This document shows, piece after piece, positions 9,374 through 18,417 of a stretch of 64,000 bases of DNA. Below the pieces are notes generated by a model. It was not told the origin of the DNA, did not search any database, and was given only the letters and a program-made list of their open reading frames with translations. The stretch's first letter is position 1; each line of letters opens with the position of its first letter. This DNA comes from Coprococcus sp. (GTDB lineage: Bacteria > Bacillota > Clostridia > Lachnospirales > Lachnospiraceae). The DNA lies in assembly GCA_017935345.1 (NCBI GenBank), contig JAGBHU010000045.1, forward strand, positions 28,024 through 92,023. The letters are read 5' to 3'. The position numbers were made by a program, and so were the translations under genes.

Positions 9374-9646
9374 ATGTTTAGAATATGGGGCAAATTGATT
9401 CAGGAAAACAGATTAATAAAAGATACCGTTATCTGTATAGATAACCCTGAAATGACAAGAACAAAAAAGGTATATAAGGCACTGTCTGATATTTGCTATG
9501 AATTTAATCTTGCACAGCCCGTATGGTTGAAGAAAAATCAGGATGACTTTATTATGCATGCAAGAACGCGCTTTACCTCCGATAATTTTATTGAAGCTAT
9601 AGACTTTGACTATCTTGATTTTCAGGTGATAGAGGAGGAATACTGA
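9374..9646 (+). CDS. Conserved hypothetical protein ahead of an ABC exporter
   Basis: A 90-residue soluble protein with no signal peptide or membrane helix. It begins after GAGAGGAACAATT and ends 2 bases before the start of the ABC ATPase gene, so it is the first gene of a plus-strand four-gene operon. The sequence (MTRTKKVYKALSDICYEFNL...PVWLKKNQDDF) looks like a small conserved Lachnospiraceae family whose function I do not know. Confidence 0.7.
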   Translation: MFRIWGKLIQENRLIKDTVICIDNPEMTRTKKVYKALSDICYEFNLAQPVWLKKNQDDFIMHARTRFTSDNFIEAIDFDYLDFQVIEEEY

Positions 9647-9648
9647 TT

Positions 9649-10314
9649 ATGTTTATTATCAAAAACATCAGTAAAAGCTACGGCAGTAAAAGTATCTTAT
9701 CTGATATTTCCTTTGAAGTAAAATCAGGTATATGTATCGGATTACTTGGCATCAACGGTTCAGGAAAATCTACACTTTTAAATATACTTGCAGGCTGTAT
9801 AAAACCGGATTCAGGGAATTACTATTTTGATGGCGAAGGCAAATTGAGCTATCTCCCACAGGAAAATCCATTAATGGATGATTTGACAGCACTTGACAAT
9901 ATGAAGCTTTGGTACAAGGGCTCTTCAAGAAATATGATGAGCGATAAAAATAAGCTTATATTTTCACAACTGGGTGTAGAGTCATTCCTGAAAAAAAAGG
10001 TCAAAACACTTTCAGGCGGTATGAAAAAAAGACTCAGTCTCGCAATCGCTTTAATGAATGAGCCTGATATCCTGCTTCTTGATGAACCGCTTTCCGCCCT
10101 TGACATGTTATGTAAACAAGGCATTATAATATGTCTGCAGGGATTTCTCGCAGACGGAGGCAGTATTATCATAGCAACCCATGAAACGGCAGCTCTCGAT
10201 ATCTGTCACAAAATATATTCATTAAAAGGCGGTACACTCCATTTAGTGTATGACATAAAAAACGGAGACAAGAAGCTTACTGAAGAAGAATTTTGCCGTA
10301 TACTGTTATCATAA
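9649..10314 (+). CDS. ABC transporter ATP-binding protein (ABC-2 exporter type)
   Basis: A 221-residue ATPase with Walker A GINGSGKST, signature LSGGMKKRLSLA, Walker B ILLLDEPLSALD and the switch His in IIATHETAALD. It is followed on the same strand by two membrane proteins of ABC-2 type, with which it should form an exporter. The substrate is not apparent; such small clusters export peptides, polysaccharides or drugs. It is translationally close to the small upstream gene. Confidence 0.9.
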   Translation: MFIIKNISKSYGSKSILSDISFEVKSGICIGLLGINGSGKSTLLNILAGCIKPDSGNYYFDGEGKLSYLPQENPLMDDLTALDNMKLWYKGSSRNMMSDKNKLIFSQLGVESFLKKKVKTLSGGMKKRLSLAIALMNEPDILLLDEPLSALDMLCKQGIIICLQGFLADGGSIIIATHETAALDICHKIYSLKGGTLHLVYDIKNGDKKLTEEEFCRILLS

Positions 10315-10371
10315 AAAGTGCTTTTTAATACGGCTTTTTTAACATTATTTATAAAGAAACGGGGAACTGCC

Positions 10372-11487
10372 ATGTTTGCAAAGCTCATCATATCAGATTT
10401 CAAAAGAATACGTCAGCTTATGATTCCATTTGCCATACTATTTGCCGCACTTCTTTTGATTATGATTACCCTTGTGCGAAACGCAGATAAACTCGTATAT
10501 CAAAATAAATCTGAAACTGTAAATATCGGTATTATTATGCAGGCTGATTCCGAATATTCCAATTCCGCTTATAACATGATATCAAATATGGACAGCTACA
10601 AAAGCATATGCAATTTTATAGATATCGAATCAAGAGATGAAGGTATGGAATTGCTTGATAACGGTTCGGTCAATGCACTTATTATTGTTCCGGACAATAT
10701 CGTGAGCAGCATTATGGATGGGACAAATACACCTGTCGAGGTAATATATCCGGAAGACGGCAGCTTACAAACATTCATATTAAATGAATTATTTGTATCG
10801 ACATCCTCTCTGTTAGGCACATCACAGGCTGCGATTTATTCCGTACTCTCACTTTGCAGAGAGCTTGATATTTCAGAGAATGACTTTCAACAGGCAAGTG
10901 CCGCCATAAACAATCTGTTCTTAAATCATGTTCTGTCGCGAACGGATTTATTCAAATCGGAAACGCTGAATGTAACAGGAAGCTATACGGTTATAGAACA
11001 CTATACTGCTGCTCTCATATTCCTGTTACTGTCATTGTGCAGCATCATGTTTATGTCATTCTTCAGGTCGCACAATCAGGCTGTTGTAAACCTTCTGAAG
11101 GCAAATGGCATAAACAGATTCCAGACAGCACTTAGTCAGTTCTTATCTGTATGGAGTGTTTTATATCTGTTTTATCTCGTTATATACATTCTGTTGGGAA
11201 CCGTATCGAAGCTTCACGGCTTCTTTTCCGTTTCCATAAATATCAAAGGATTGGTACTTGGCATATTATTATCTGCCATGATAGCGATAACAGCTGCTAT
11301 CGTCAGTAGGCTTCCGGTTTCGCTGGCAGGCTGCTCTTTATTACTTTTTCTGCTTATATTGATGACAGCCTATACCGGCGGCCTCATAGTACCTGAATTA
11401 CTGTTACCTAAAATATTCAAAAATATATGTCCGTATACACCGGGTAATACCATTTTGCGTTTTATATGCGAATGTATTTATCAATAA
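10372..11487 (+). CDS. ABC-2 type membrane protein
   Basis: A 371-residue permease. One N-terminal membrane helix (about residues 15-35) is followed by a large extracytoplasmic domain of some 170 residues and then about five helices. This is the YhgE/ABC-2 family layout, where the first helix and the loop precede the core. The start at 10372 follows GGGGAACTGCC; an in-frame ATG at 10318 has no ribosome-binding site and lies only 3 bases past the ATPase stop. It is the partner of the ATPase at 9649 and of the related permease at 11542. Confidence 0.85.
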   Translation: MFAKLIISDFKRIRQLMIPFAILFAALLLIMITLVRNADKLVYQNKSETVNIGIIMQADSEYSNSAYNMISNMDSYKSICNFIDIESRDEGMELLDNGSVNALIIVPDNIVSSIMDGTNTPVEVIYPEDGSLQTFILNELFVSTSSLLGTSQAAIYSVLSLCRELDISENDFQQASAAINNLFLNHVLSRTDLFKSETLNVTGSYTVIEHYTAALIFLLLSLCSIMFMSFFRSHNQAVVNLLKANGINRFQTALSQFLSVWSVLYLFYLVIYILLGTVSKLHGFFSVSINIKGLVLGILLSAMIAITAAIVSRLPVSLAGCSLLLFLLILMTAYTGGLIVPELLLPKIFKNICPYTPGNTILRFICECIYQ

Positions 11488-11541
11488 ATGCAAGGATATC
11501 GGTTCCTTTTATGAACCGGAATACAGACACAGGGGGAAAAT

Positions 11542-12561
11542 ATGATTTCTTATATAAGAGCACTGGAAATATTGATAAAAAGAGCATTATGTAAACCATT
11601 TACAGCGATACTTGTGCTGCTGATACCCCTTTCGGCAATTTTGATTCAATTGATACCGCAAAATGATATGTCCACTACGATAGAAACAGGTATCTATATT
11701 GAAAATCCGGACAGCTACACGGATGCCCTTACTGATAAACTAACAAAAGAAAAAGAAGGTTTTGTATTTGTAATATGTGAAAGTAAAAAGGAGCTTATTA
11801 ATAAAGTTTCTTCAGGCATATTGGATTGTGGTTTTGCTCTTCCTGACGGATATGCTGATACATTCATAAACGGCAAAACAAACGACAAACTGACAATGTA
11901 TACATCTCCTTCCTCCATGTTTCAATATATTGCCATGGAAAAACTATATGGCTGTATGCTGGAAATTTATGCTCCATTCATAACCAGTCAATATCTGTCA
12001 GAGAATTTTGATGGAGCCTATGATGATGATATCGCGAAACGATTTCAAACATATTTGAATGATAATTCTGTTTTTACAATCAATCTCACGGGAAATCATC
12101 ATTTTACTGCATCAAAACAGAAGCTAAACACATTTCCTATATACGAACTGACAGGACTGCTCATATTTATCTGTAGTCTGTTTGGTGTGCTGAATTACCT
12201 GCGGGATGAAAGCAGACATTCCTACGATAGTCTGTCTAACGAGAAAAAACACATATACTGCATCATAAATATAGCTGCCGAGGTTTTACCGGCAGCCATA
12301 ATTGGTTACATCACGCTAATGATATATGATTCTTCCATAAATGCATTCAAGCTCTTGCTTCACATGCTTTTATATATGCTCATTTGTATATTATACAGCT
12401 TATTATACAGACTGCTTTTCAGAAAGTATACAGTATATCAGGCAGTCCTGCCTATCATCATCACACTGGCACTGCTGCTCACTCCGACATTTATCAATGT
12501 AACCGAATATATACCAGCCCTAAAGTATCTGTCCATGCTCTTCGCACCATATTTCTTCTAA
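11542..12561 (+). CDS. ABC-2 type membrane protein, second subunit
   Basis: A 339-residue membrane protein with the same plan as its upstream neighbour: a first helix at about residues 20-38, an extracytoplasmic domain of about 160 residues, then several C-terminal helices. The two permeases probably form a heterodimer served by the ATPase at 9649. GGGGG precedes the ATG. It is the last gene of the operon and converges with yigZ 14 bases later; I see no clear terminator in between. Confidence 0.82.
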   Translation: MISYIRALEILIKRALCKPFTAILVLLIPLSAILIQLIPQNDMSTTIETGIYIENPDSYTDALTDKLTKEKEGFVFVICESKKELINKVSSGILDCGFALPDGYADTFINGKTNDKLTMYTSPSSMFQYIAMEKLYGCMLEIYAPFITSQYLSENFDGAYDDDIAKRFQTYLNDNSVFTINLTGNHHFTASKQKLNTFPIYELTGLLIFICSLFGVLNYLRDESRHSYDSLSNEKKHIYCIINIAAEVLPAAIIGYITLMIYDSSINAFKLLLHMLLYMLICILYSLLYRLLFRKYTVYQAVLPIIITLALLLTPTFINVTEYIPALKYLSMLFAPYFF

Positions 12562-12575
12562 AGAGCAACGAATAT

Positions 12576-13196
12576 TCAGCAGAATTTATCCCCCATCTGC
12601 TCAATGACAGCTCTGGCTGACGTAGCTTCTATAATCTGTTTTTCCATATAGCCATAAGAATTTACAGGGATATATGCCTCAAATACTACAACACTTGTAT
12701 ATTCCGTATTCTCTACATGAATGTTATTAGAATTCAGCAAATACTGGATTTTTCCTGAATCGTTATAGCTGGTAGTTATTTTAACTACCTTCACAAGCTC
12801 CATGGTCTTAATTCCGGCATCATCAAGAGCCAGCTTCGCAGCCTCGGTATATGCCCTTACCAAACCTCCGGTTCCAAGCAGCGTTCCACCAAAATACCTT
12901 GTAACGACGATACAGATATCAACAACATTCTGTCCCGTTATAACCTCAAGTATCGGTTTTCCCGCCGTTCCCTGCGGCTCCCCGTCATCGGAAAATCGAT
13001 ATAAAGTATTTTCATTTCCTATGGCAAATGCAAAACAATGATGTCTGGCATCATAATGCTTTTTCTTAATTGATTCTATCAATGCATATGCTTCTTCTTC
13101 GCTTTTTACCGGAACTGCATACCCTATAAATCTTGATTTTTTTTCTACTATTTCATCCTGTCCGGAGTTCACAATCGTATTATATGCTTCTATCAT
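12576..13196 (-). CDS. yigZ: YigZ/IMPACT (UPF0029) family protein
   Basis: A 206-residue protein with the UPF0029 N-terminal domain (KKSRFIGYAVPVKSEEEAYA, HHCFAFAIG, FSDDGEPQGTAGKPIL, VTRYFGGTLLGTGGLVRAY) and a ferredoxin-like C-terminal domain (DUF1949 type). The family is linked to the eukaryotic translation regulator IMPACT, and its bacterial role is unclear. Its ATG overlaps the nrdR stop codon (ATGA), so the two are translationally coupled. Confidence 0.93.
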   Translation of the reverse strand: MIEAYNTIVNSGQDEIVEKKSRFIGYAVPVKSEEEAYALIESIKKKHYDARHHCFAFAIGNENTLYRFSDDGEPQGTAGKPILEVITGQNVVDICIVVTRYFGGTLLGTGGLVRAYTEAAKLALDDAGIKTMELVKVVKITTSYNDSGKIQYLLNSNNIHVENTEYTSVVVFEAYIPVNSYGYMEKQIIEATSARAVIEQMGDKFC

Positions 13197-13660
13197 TTTT
13201 TCTCCGAATTATTACTAAGAAGCTTGCTAAGCTCATCCATAAATGTATTAACGTCTTTAAATTCTCTATATACAGACGCAAATCTGACATAGGCAACCTG
13301 GTCCAAATCTTTTATTTTATCCATTACAATCTCACCTATGGTTGTACTCTCTATCTCCTTTACTTCCAAATTAAAAATTGCATTTTCTATTTCATCAATA
13401 CATTTTGTAAGCTTCTCAAATGGAACCGGTCTCTTATGACATGATTTAATAACACCGGACTCAATCTTTGCCCTGTCATAGGTTTCTCTGTTCTTATCCT
13501 TTTTTATAACAATAAGCGGTATCGTTTCTACTTTTTCATAAGTAGTAAATCTTCTGCCGCACGCATCACACTGCCTTCTTCTTCTAATAGAACTACCGTC
13601 ATCGGCAGGTCTTGAATCTATCACTCTTGTATCATCTTTTCCGCAAAACTGGCATCTCAT
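13193..13660 (-). CDS. nrdR: Transcriptional repressor NrdR
   Basis: A 155-residue repressor of ribonucleotide reductase genes. It starts MRCQFCGKDDTRVIDSRP with the four-Cys zinc ribbon (CQFC and CDAC), then has an ATP-cone domain holding nucleotides (VIKKDKNRETYDRAKIESGVIKSC). The ATG at 13660 follows GGAGGAGCAGCAAT and gives the canonical N-terminus; the longer frame to 13711 would add residues unlike the family. No nrd gene is in the window. Confidence 0.96.
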   Translation of the reverse strand: MRCQFCGKDDTRVIDSRPADDGSSIRRRRQCDACGRRFTTYEKVETIPLIVIKKDKNRETYDRAKIESGVIKSCHKRPVPFEKLTKCIDEIENAIFNLEVKEIESTTIGEIVMDKIKDLDQVAYVRFASVYREFKDVNTFMDELSKLLSNNSEKK

Positions 13661-13783
13661 ATTGCTGCTCCTCCATTTTGTGTATCTTTTCTTGCGATGA
13701 ACGTGCTTCACAACTATTCGTTATCGCCATTTGCCTCCCTCAATGAACAGGCTCGCCTGTCCCTACACGCTAACATCATTATA

Positions 13784-14041
13784 TCATCTATCATACTTTT
13801 TGTGAACATCCGTACAAATATCCACCAAAACAATATCCGGTCCTATACATTTTATATTGCAAAAGTCTATACAAAACTCTCCCACAGAACCAAAACACCA
13901 AAATAATTTGCCCTGTTCCGGAACAATGATTGCTTTGATACAACCTGTACATGGATCAAATTCAATATCCGCCACATAACCAAGTCTTCTGCAATCCTTA
14001 CAGTTTATTACTTCCTTTTCTTTCAGATCACAAAACCTCAT
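13784..14041 (-). CDS. YlmC/YmxH family PRC-barrel sporulation protein
   Basis: An 85-residue PRC-barrel protein (MRFCDLKEKEVINCKDCRRLGYVADIEFD, cut here at the first strand pair) of the family represented by Bacillus YlmC and YmxH. The start at 14041 follows GCGGAG; an upstream in-frame ATG at 14056 is worse placed. Its presence suggests a lineage of sporulating ancestry. The exact role is unknown. Confidence 0.85.
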   Translation of the reverse strand: MRFCDLKEKEVINCKDCRRLGYVADIEFDPCTGCIKAIIVPEQGKLFWCFGSVGEFCIDFCNIKCIGPDIVLVDICTDVHKKYDR

Positions 14042-14140
14042 ATATTTACTCCGCATTTATTTTTATAAATATATGTGCCGTTTTTTCAGAAAAGAAGTTA
14101 TTTGCTGTTGAAATTCAGATACATGATGCATCTTATACTG

Positions 14141-14926
14141 TTATGTTATAATCTTCACAGGACATTTCTGCTTACATACACCGCAGTTATTACATTTCTC
14201 CGCATCTATATGTGCAAGATTCTTATCCATGGTGATTGCTGAAGCTTCACAGTTCTTTGCACATAACGAACATCCTATACAACCTGCACTACACGCCGCC
14301 TTAACATCAAGTCCCCTGTCATGGGAATTACATCTGACCAAATGCTCCGCATCATAAGGTACCAGTTCTATCAGATTTCTGGGACATGCTTCTATACACT
14401 TACCACAAGCTTTGCATTTATCCTTATTGATGACTGCTATCCCATCTATAATATCAATTGCGTCAAATTCACATACCGCCTTGCAGGAGCCATATCCTGT
14501 ACAGCCATATGTACACGCCTTGGGGCCGCCATTTGGATTATTCTGCGCAAGTACACAGCTCTTTGGCCCTACATATTCATATACATCCTTTGCTTTTTCA
14601 CAGTCTCCTGCACATTTGACAAATGCAACATACCGAGCCGTCTCCGTATTTTCTATACCAAGAGCCTTACTGATAGCCTCAGCGACAGCCTCTCCGCCTA
14701 CCGGACACGCTGACGGCGGCATTTCCCCCTTTGCTATGGCAGCAGCCAGACCATCACAGCCGGGAAAACCGCAGCCACCACAATTATTTCCGGGGAGCAG
14801 TTCCCTTACGGCAACCTCCTTTGGGTCAACCTCCACCTTAAACTTTTCTCCTGCAACACCCAGAAGGATACCTATTACTATTCCGACACCACATACTACA
14901 GCAGCCGCTATCATTATCTCTGTCAT
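14141..14926 (-). CDS. rnfB: Rnf complex subunit RnfB (ferredoxin-like)
   Basis: A 261-residue iron-sulfur subunit that takes electrons from ferredoxin. An N-terminal membrane helix is followed by the four-Cys domain NNCGGCGFPGCDGLA and by several 4Fe-4S ferredoxin motifs (CKACGKCIEACP, CIGCSLCAKNC, CNNCGVCKQKCP). It is the last gene of the rnfC-DG-E-A-B operon, 11 bases after rnfA. Confidence 0.96.
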   Translation of the reverse strand: MTEIMIAAAVVCGVGIVIGILLGVAGEKFKVEVDPKEVAVRELLPGNNCGGCGFPGCDGLAAAIAKGEMPPSACPVGGEAVAEAISKALGIENTETARYVAFVKCAGDCEKAKDVYEYVGPKSCVLAQNNPNGGPKACTYGCTGYGSCKAVCEFDAIDIIDGIAVINKDKCKACGKCIEACPRNLIELVPYDAEHLVRCNSHDRGLDVKAACSAGCIGCSLCAKNCEASAITMDKNLAHIDAEKCNNCGVCKQKCPVKIIT

Positions 14927-14937
14927 ATAAGCACCTC

Positions 14938-15510
14938 CTATATCAAACCTGAAAAACCAAAGAATGCAATCGCCATCAGTCCTGATGTAATCAGTACAAT
15001 CGGGGTTCCCTTAAAGGACTCCGGTATAGGGCTGTATTCCAGTTTTTCTCTGATTCCTGCAAGAATTACAATGGCTATGGTAAATCCAAATGCAGAGCCA
15101 AATCCATTTACGATACTCTGAAATATGGTATATCCTTCCTGAACATTTGAAATCGCAATACCAAGCACGGCACAGTTTGTCGTAATAAGTGGAAGATAAA
15201 CACCCAATGACTCATAGAGGGATTTTACCTTCTTTTTCAGAAACATCTCAACAAACTGAACCAGTGCTGCTATTACAAGAATGAAAACGATTGTATTCAA
15301 ATACTCAAGTCCAAATCGTTCAAGAATTCCATAATAGATGATACTGGTTGCGGCAGATGCAATCGTCATAACAAATATAACCGCGGCGCCCATACCTGTT
15401 GCAGTATTGACACTCTTTGATACACCAAGGAAAGGACAAAGTCCGAGGAACTGACTGAGTATTACATTATTTACAAGTGCTGCTCCGATTGCCAATAATA
15501 AAATATCCAT
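14938..15510 (-). CDS. rnfA: Rnf complex subunit RnfA
   Basis: A 190-residue integral membrane subunit with six predicted helices. Its first helix carries NNVILSQFLGLCPFLGVSK, with the conserved Cys that helps bind an intramembrane Fe-S centre. It forms the ion-translocating core with RnfE. Its ATG shares a base with the rnfE stop codon, indicating tight coupling. Confidence 0.96.
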   Translation of the reverse strand: MDILLLAIGAALVNNVILSQFLGLCPFLGVSKSVNTATGMGAAVIFVMTIASAATSIIYYGILERFGLEYLNTIVFILVIAALVQFVEMFLKKKVKSLYESLGVYLPLITTNCAVLGIAISNVQEGYTIFQSIVNGFGSAFGFTIAIVILAGIREKLEYSPIPESFKGTPIVLITSGLMAIAFFGFSGLI

Positions 15511-16823
15511 TAGCGTTTACCTCCCTTTCCCTTTTTCCTTTTTCTCACTTTCTTATTTTTCTTAGCCAAATTATTGTTATGATGATTGATATCTTCCTGT
15601 TTGGTATCTTTATCTCCGATATCTTGATTCCCGGCGTCTTCTGTCACAGGTTCTTCCGTCTTTATTTTCTCCGGTTCCGGAAGCTCTATCGGCTTTACCT
15701 TACCCGGATTTAATTGATTATATTTTGCTATCTTGCTCATAATAGCCTTAATCTGAATTCCATCCTCCGGCTCTTCTTCCTGTTCAGCCGTAATAGCTGC
15801 TGCCTCCTCAGCTACAGTTTCCTCTTCCGGCTTGGCTGCTGCTTCTTCTGCCTGTTCCGTCACAGCTTCCTCTCCCGGCTCGACTGCTGCTTCTTCTGCC
15901 TGTTCTGTCACAGCTTCTTCCGTTGTCTTAAAAGCGGCTTTTTCGTTAACCTGATTATGAACCTTATTCTCCGACGGAGTGACATTTTCCGTTTTCACCC
16001 CAACTGCTTTCTCTTTCTGTCCGTCAGACGCCTCTGTCTTAGAAGCAGAAGCTTCTGCCTGCTCTATTGTCCCTGCGGCAAGGAATTTTCCTGCACACAT
16101 TGTATTGGAACAGCCTGCACATGACTCAGGCTTACAGGATGAAACAACGGTCTCACCTGTTGCTGCCACAGCCGCCTTCTTTGCATTTCTCTTGTTGATA
16201 AATGCAACCAGAAAAGCCAGCACAAAGAATGCTCCGGGAGCAAGTACAAATATTGTAATCGGTGTATAAAGACCGAACACATTTCCTATTGCCTTCACAA
16301 TGCCCGACTGTCCCTGCAATAAATTTCCGTCACCCAGAATCTGATACCCAAATATACACCCCTTACCGATTAACTCTCGAAAAGCACCGATTACGGTAAG
16401 TCCTATAGTGAAACCAAGACCCATACCAAGACCATCAAATATAGACGGAAGTGGTTTGTTTTTCGATGCATAGCTTTCTGCCCGGCCAAGAATAATACAA
16501 TTTACCACGATAAGCGGTATGTATATACCAAGACTGGCATTTAGTGATGGGAGGTATGCTTCCATCAAAAACTGTATGACCGTAACAAATGAAGCAATAA
16601 TTACGATAAATGACGGTATTCTGACTTTGTCAGGAATAACCTTTCTCAGTAAGGATATGACAAAATTACTCATTACAAGAATACATGTTGTCGCAAGCCC
16701 CATTCCTGCACCATTAATCGCTGCCGAGGTAACTGCAAGCGTCGGACACATACCAAGCATTTGAACAAATGTCGGATTTTCTTTTACAATACCGTTATAT
16801 AAACGCTCTGTACACTGATTCAT
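15510..16823 (-). CDS. rnfE: Rnf complex subunit RnfE with an extra C-terminal extension
   Basis: A 437-residue protein, about twice the usual RnfE length. Residues 1-210 are a normal RnfE: six helices, NPTFVQMLGMCPTLAV with the conserved Cys, and GLGMGLGFTIGLT. The remainder is soluble: a Lys-rich linker, a Cys cluster CKPESCAGCSNTMC, an Ala/Glu-rich tract with repeats such as EEAVTEQAEEAA, and a strongly basic end (KKNKKVRKRKKGKGGKR). The extension is not part of the known family. The Cys pattern could hold a metal or an Fe-S cluster; this is inference. Confidence 0.9.
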   Translation of the reverse strand: MNQCTERLYNGIVKENPTFVQMLGMCPTLAVTSAAINGAGMGLATTCILVMSNFVISLLRKVIPDKVRIPSFIVIIASFVTVIQFLMEAYLPSLNASLGIYIPLIVVNCIILGRAESYASKNKPLPSIFDGLGMGLGFTIGLTVIGAFRELIGKGCIFGYQILGDGNLLQGQSGIVKAIGNVFGLYTPITIFVLAPGAFFVLAFLVAFINKRNAKKAAVAATGETVVSSCKPESCAGCSNTMCAGKFLAAGTIEQAEASASKTEASDGQKEKAVGVKTENVTPSENKVHNQVNEKAAFKTTEEAVTEQAEEAAVEPGEEAVTEQAEEAAAKPEEETVAEEAAAITAEQEEEPEDGIQIKAIMSKIAKYNQLNPGKVKPIELPEPEKIKTEEPVTEDAGNQDIGDKDTKQEDINHHNNNLAKKNKKVRKRKKGKGGKR

Positions 16824-16825
16824 AT

Positions 16826-18403
16826 CTAGTTACCTCCCTTCAAATAGTTTACATAACTCAGACCGGCATTCACCGCATTTACAACACCGTCTGTCGTTAT
16901 GGTTGCACCACTTAAGGCATCTATTTCATTGTCAGCCGAAGCTCCCTGCTTCGTGTATTCAAATGTCTCTACCTTCTTACCTGCAAATTGTGACTTAAAG
17001 CTGTCCGTATCAGCCTCCATACCAAGACCTGCCGTCTCGCTGAGTGACAGGAAGGATATTCCATTTGTTACACCTTCATTTGTCACACCCATGGCAAGCT
17101 GCATATATCCGTCATAGCACTCATGGGAATTAACCACCAATACATAACCTATCGCATTTCCGGTCTTATCCTTTGCAATGACGATTTCTTCTATATCACA
17201 TTTATACCCCTGCCCGCTAAGATACTCAGCCGCTTCCGCTTCATCAAAATCAAGTACCGTAAAGCTGTCGGCATCAGCATATACTTCCTTATATGCCGCT
17301 TCCTTTGCCTTCTGATTTGCATCAGCTATCGGCTGCTTTGTAATCTTATGAACATATGCAAGTGCAAATCCGGCAATAATCGTAATTACAAATATGGCAA
17401 TCGTTGCTATTACAATAGATTTTACATTCATTCTGCTCTTTTTACCGGAATTTTCTTCTCCTGCCATCAGCTCAGCACCTTTACCAAATGCCTTTGGCTG
17501 GGTACATCTCTCAATAAGCGGAACAAGCAGATTTGAAAATATAATCGCATATGATACACCCTCTGCCGAACCTCCGTATATTCTGAACAGGAATGTAAGG
17601 ATACCAAGAATTACACCAAATACAATTTTGCCATTTGGTGTTATCGGGGATGTAACATAATCCGTTGCCATAAAGAAAGCTCCCAGCATCAGACCACCGC
17701 CACATAAATGTGCCGCCAGATAGGATAAATCAAAGCCTCTTCCTGCTGACAGTGCGTATATCATAATACATACTGCAAATGTTCCTATATATGTAAGCGG
17801 AATCGTCAGCTTAATAATCTTTCTTGCCACCAGATAAACCGCTCCTGCCAGTATACATATAACAGAGGTTTCTCCTATCGTTCCTGCTATATTTCCAAAG
17901 AACATATCCGAAACATTGACTGTGCCGCCGCTCTTTAATATTGCAAGCGGTGTAGCCGTAGTTATTCCGTCATATGTAAAGCTTGTCATCTGTCCTGCAA
18001 ATGATATCAGCAAAAAGCATCTTGCTCCCAGTGCAGGATTCATAAAGTTATAGCCAAGACCGCCAAAGAGCTGTTTTACGATAATGATGGCAAATGCACT
18101 TCCCAGTATTGCCATCCATACAGGAACCTCCGGTGACAGATTCAGTGCCAAAAGTAAACCTGTAACCACAGCACTCAAATCATGAATCGTTGTTTTTCTT
18201 TTTAGTACGGTTTGGGCAGCCCATTCAAAAAATACACATGAAACGATACATGTTAACATGAGTATCAATGCATCAAACCCAAAGTTTACGATTCCAAATA
18301 TGGCGGCCGGAAGTAATGCAATAATGACATCCAGCATGATTCCTGTTGTTGTCTTTTTATCTCTTACATGAGGAGATGATGAAATCTTAAATACATTTTC
18401 CAT
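16826..18403 (-). CDS. Fused Rnf subunits RnfD and RnfG
   Basis: A 525-residue fusion. Residues 1 to about 310 are RnfD: membrane helices plus DGITTATPLA near residues 146-154, which carries the Thr that receives covalent FMN in RnfD. After a Lys-rich linker (about 310-325), residues 330-525 are RnfG: one helix (IATIAIFVITIIAGFALAYV) and an extracytoplasmic FMN-binding domain with SGAT at 498-501 preceded by Asp-Ala-Leu, matching the DxxSGAT flavinylation motif. These are normally separate adjacent genes; here the reading frame is continuous with no stop or frameshift. ApbE (21121-22212) should load both flavins. Confidence 0.93.
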   Translation of the reverse strand: MENVFKISSSPHVRDKKTTTGIMLDVIIALLPAAIFGIVNFGFDALILMLTCIVSCVFFEWAAQTVLKRKTTIHDLSAVVTGLLLALNLSPEVPVWMAILGSAFAIIIVKQLFGGLGYNFMNPALGARCFLLISFAGQMTSFTYDGITTATPLAILKSGGTVNVSDMFFGNIAGTIGETSVICILAGAVYLVARKIIKLTIPLTYIGTFAVCIMIYALSAGRGFDLSYLAAHLCGGGLMLGAFFMATDYVTSPITPNGKIVFGVILGILTFLFRIYGGSAEGVSYAIIFSNLLVPLIERCTQPKAFGKGAELMAGEENSGKKSRMNVKSIVIATIAIFVITIIAGFALAYVHKITKQPIADANQKAKEAAYKEVYADADSFTVLDFDEAEAAEYLSGQGYKCDIEEIVIAKDKTGNAIGYVLVVNSHECYDGYMQLAMGVTNEGVTNGISFLSLSETAGLGMEADTDSFKSQFAGKKVETFEYTKQGASADNEIDALSGATITTDGVVNAVNAGLSYVNYLKGGN

Positions 18404-18417
18404 TTACCTGTCCTCCC

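Noticed and set aside
13712..13783. Small RNA or regulatory hairpin upstream of nrdR
   Set aside because: Only a 6-base stem (ACAGGC/GCCTGT) is present and no T tract follows.
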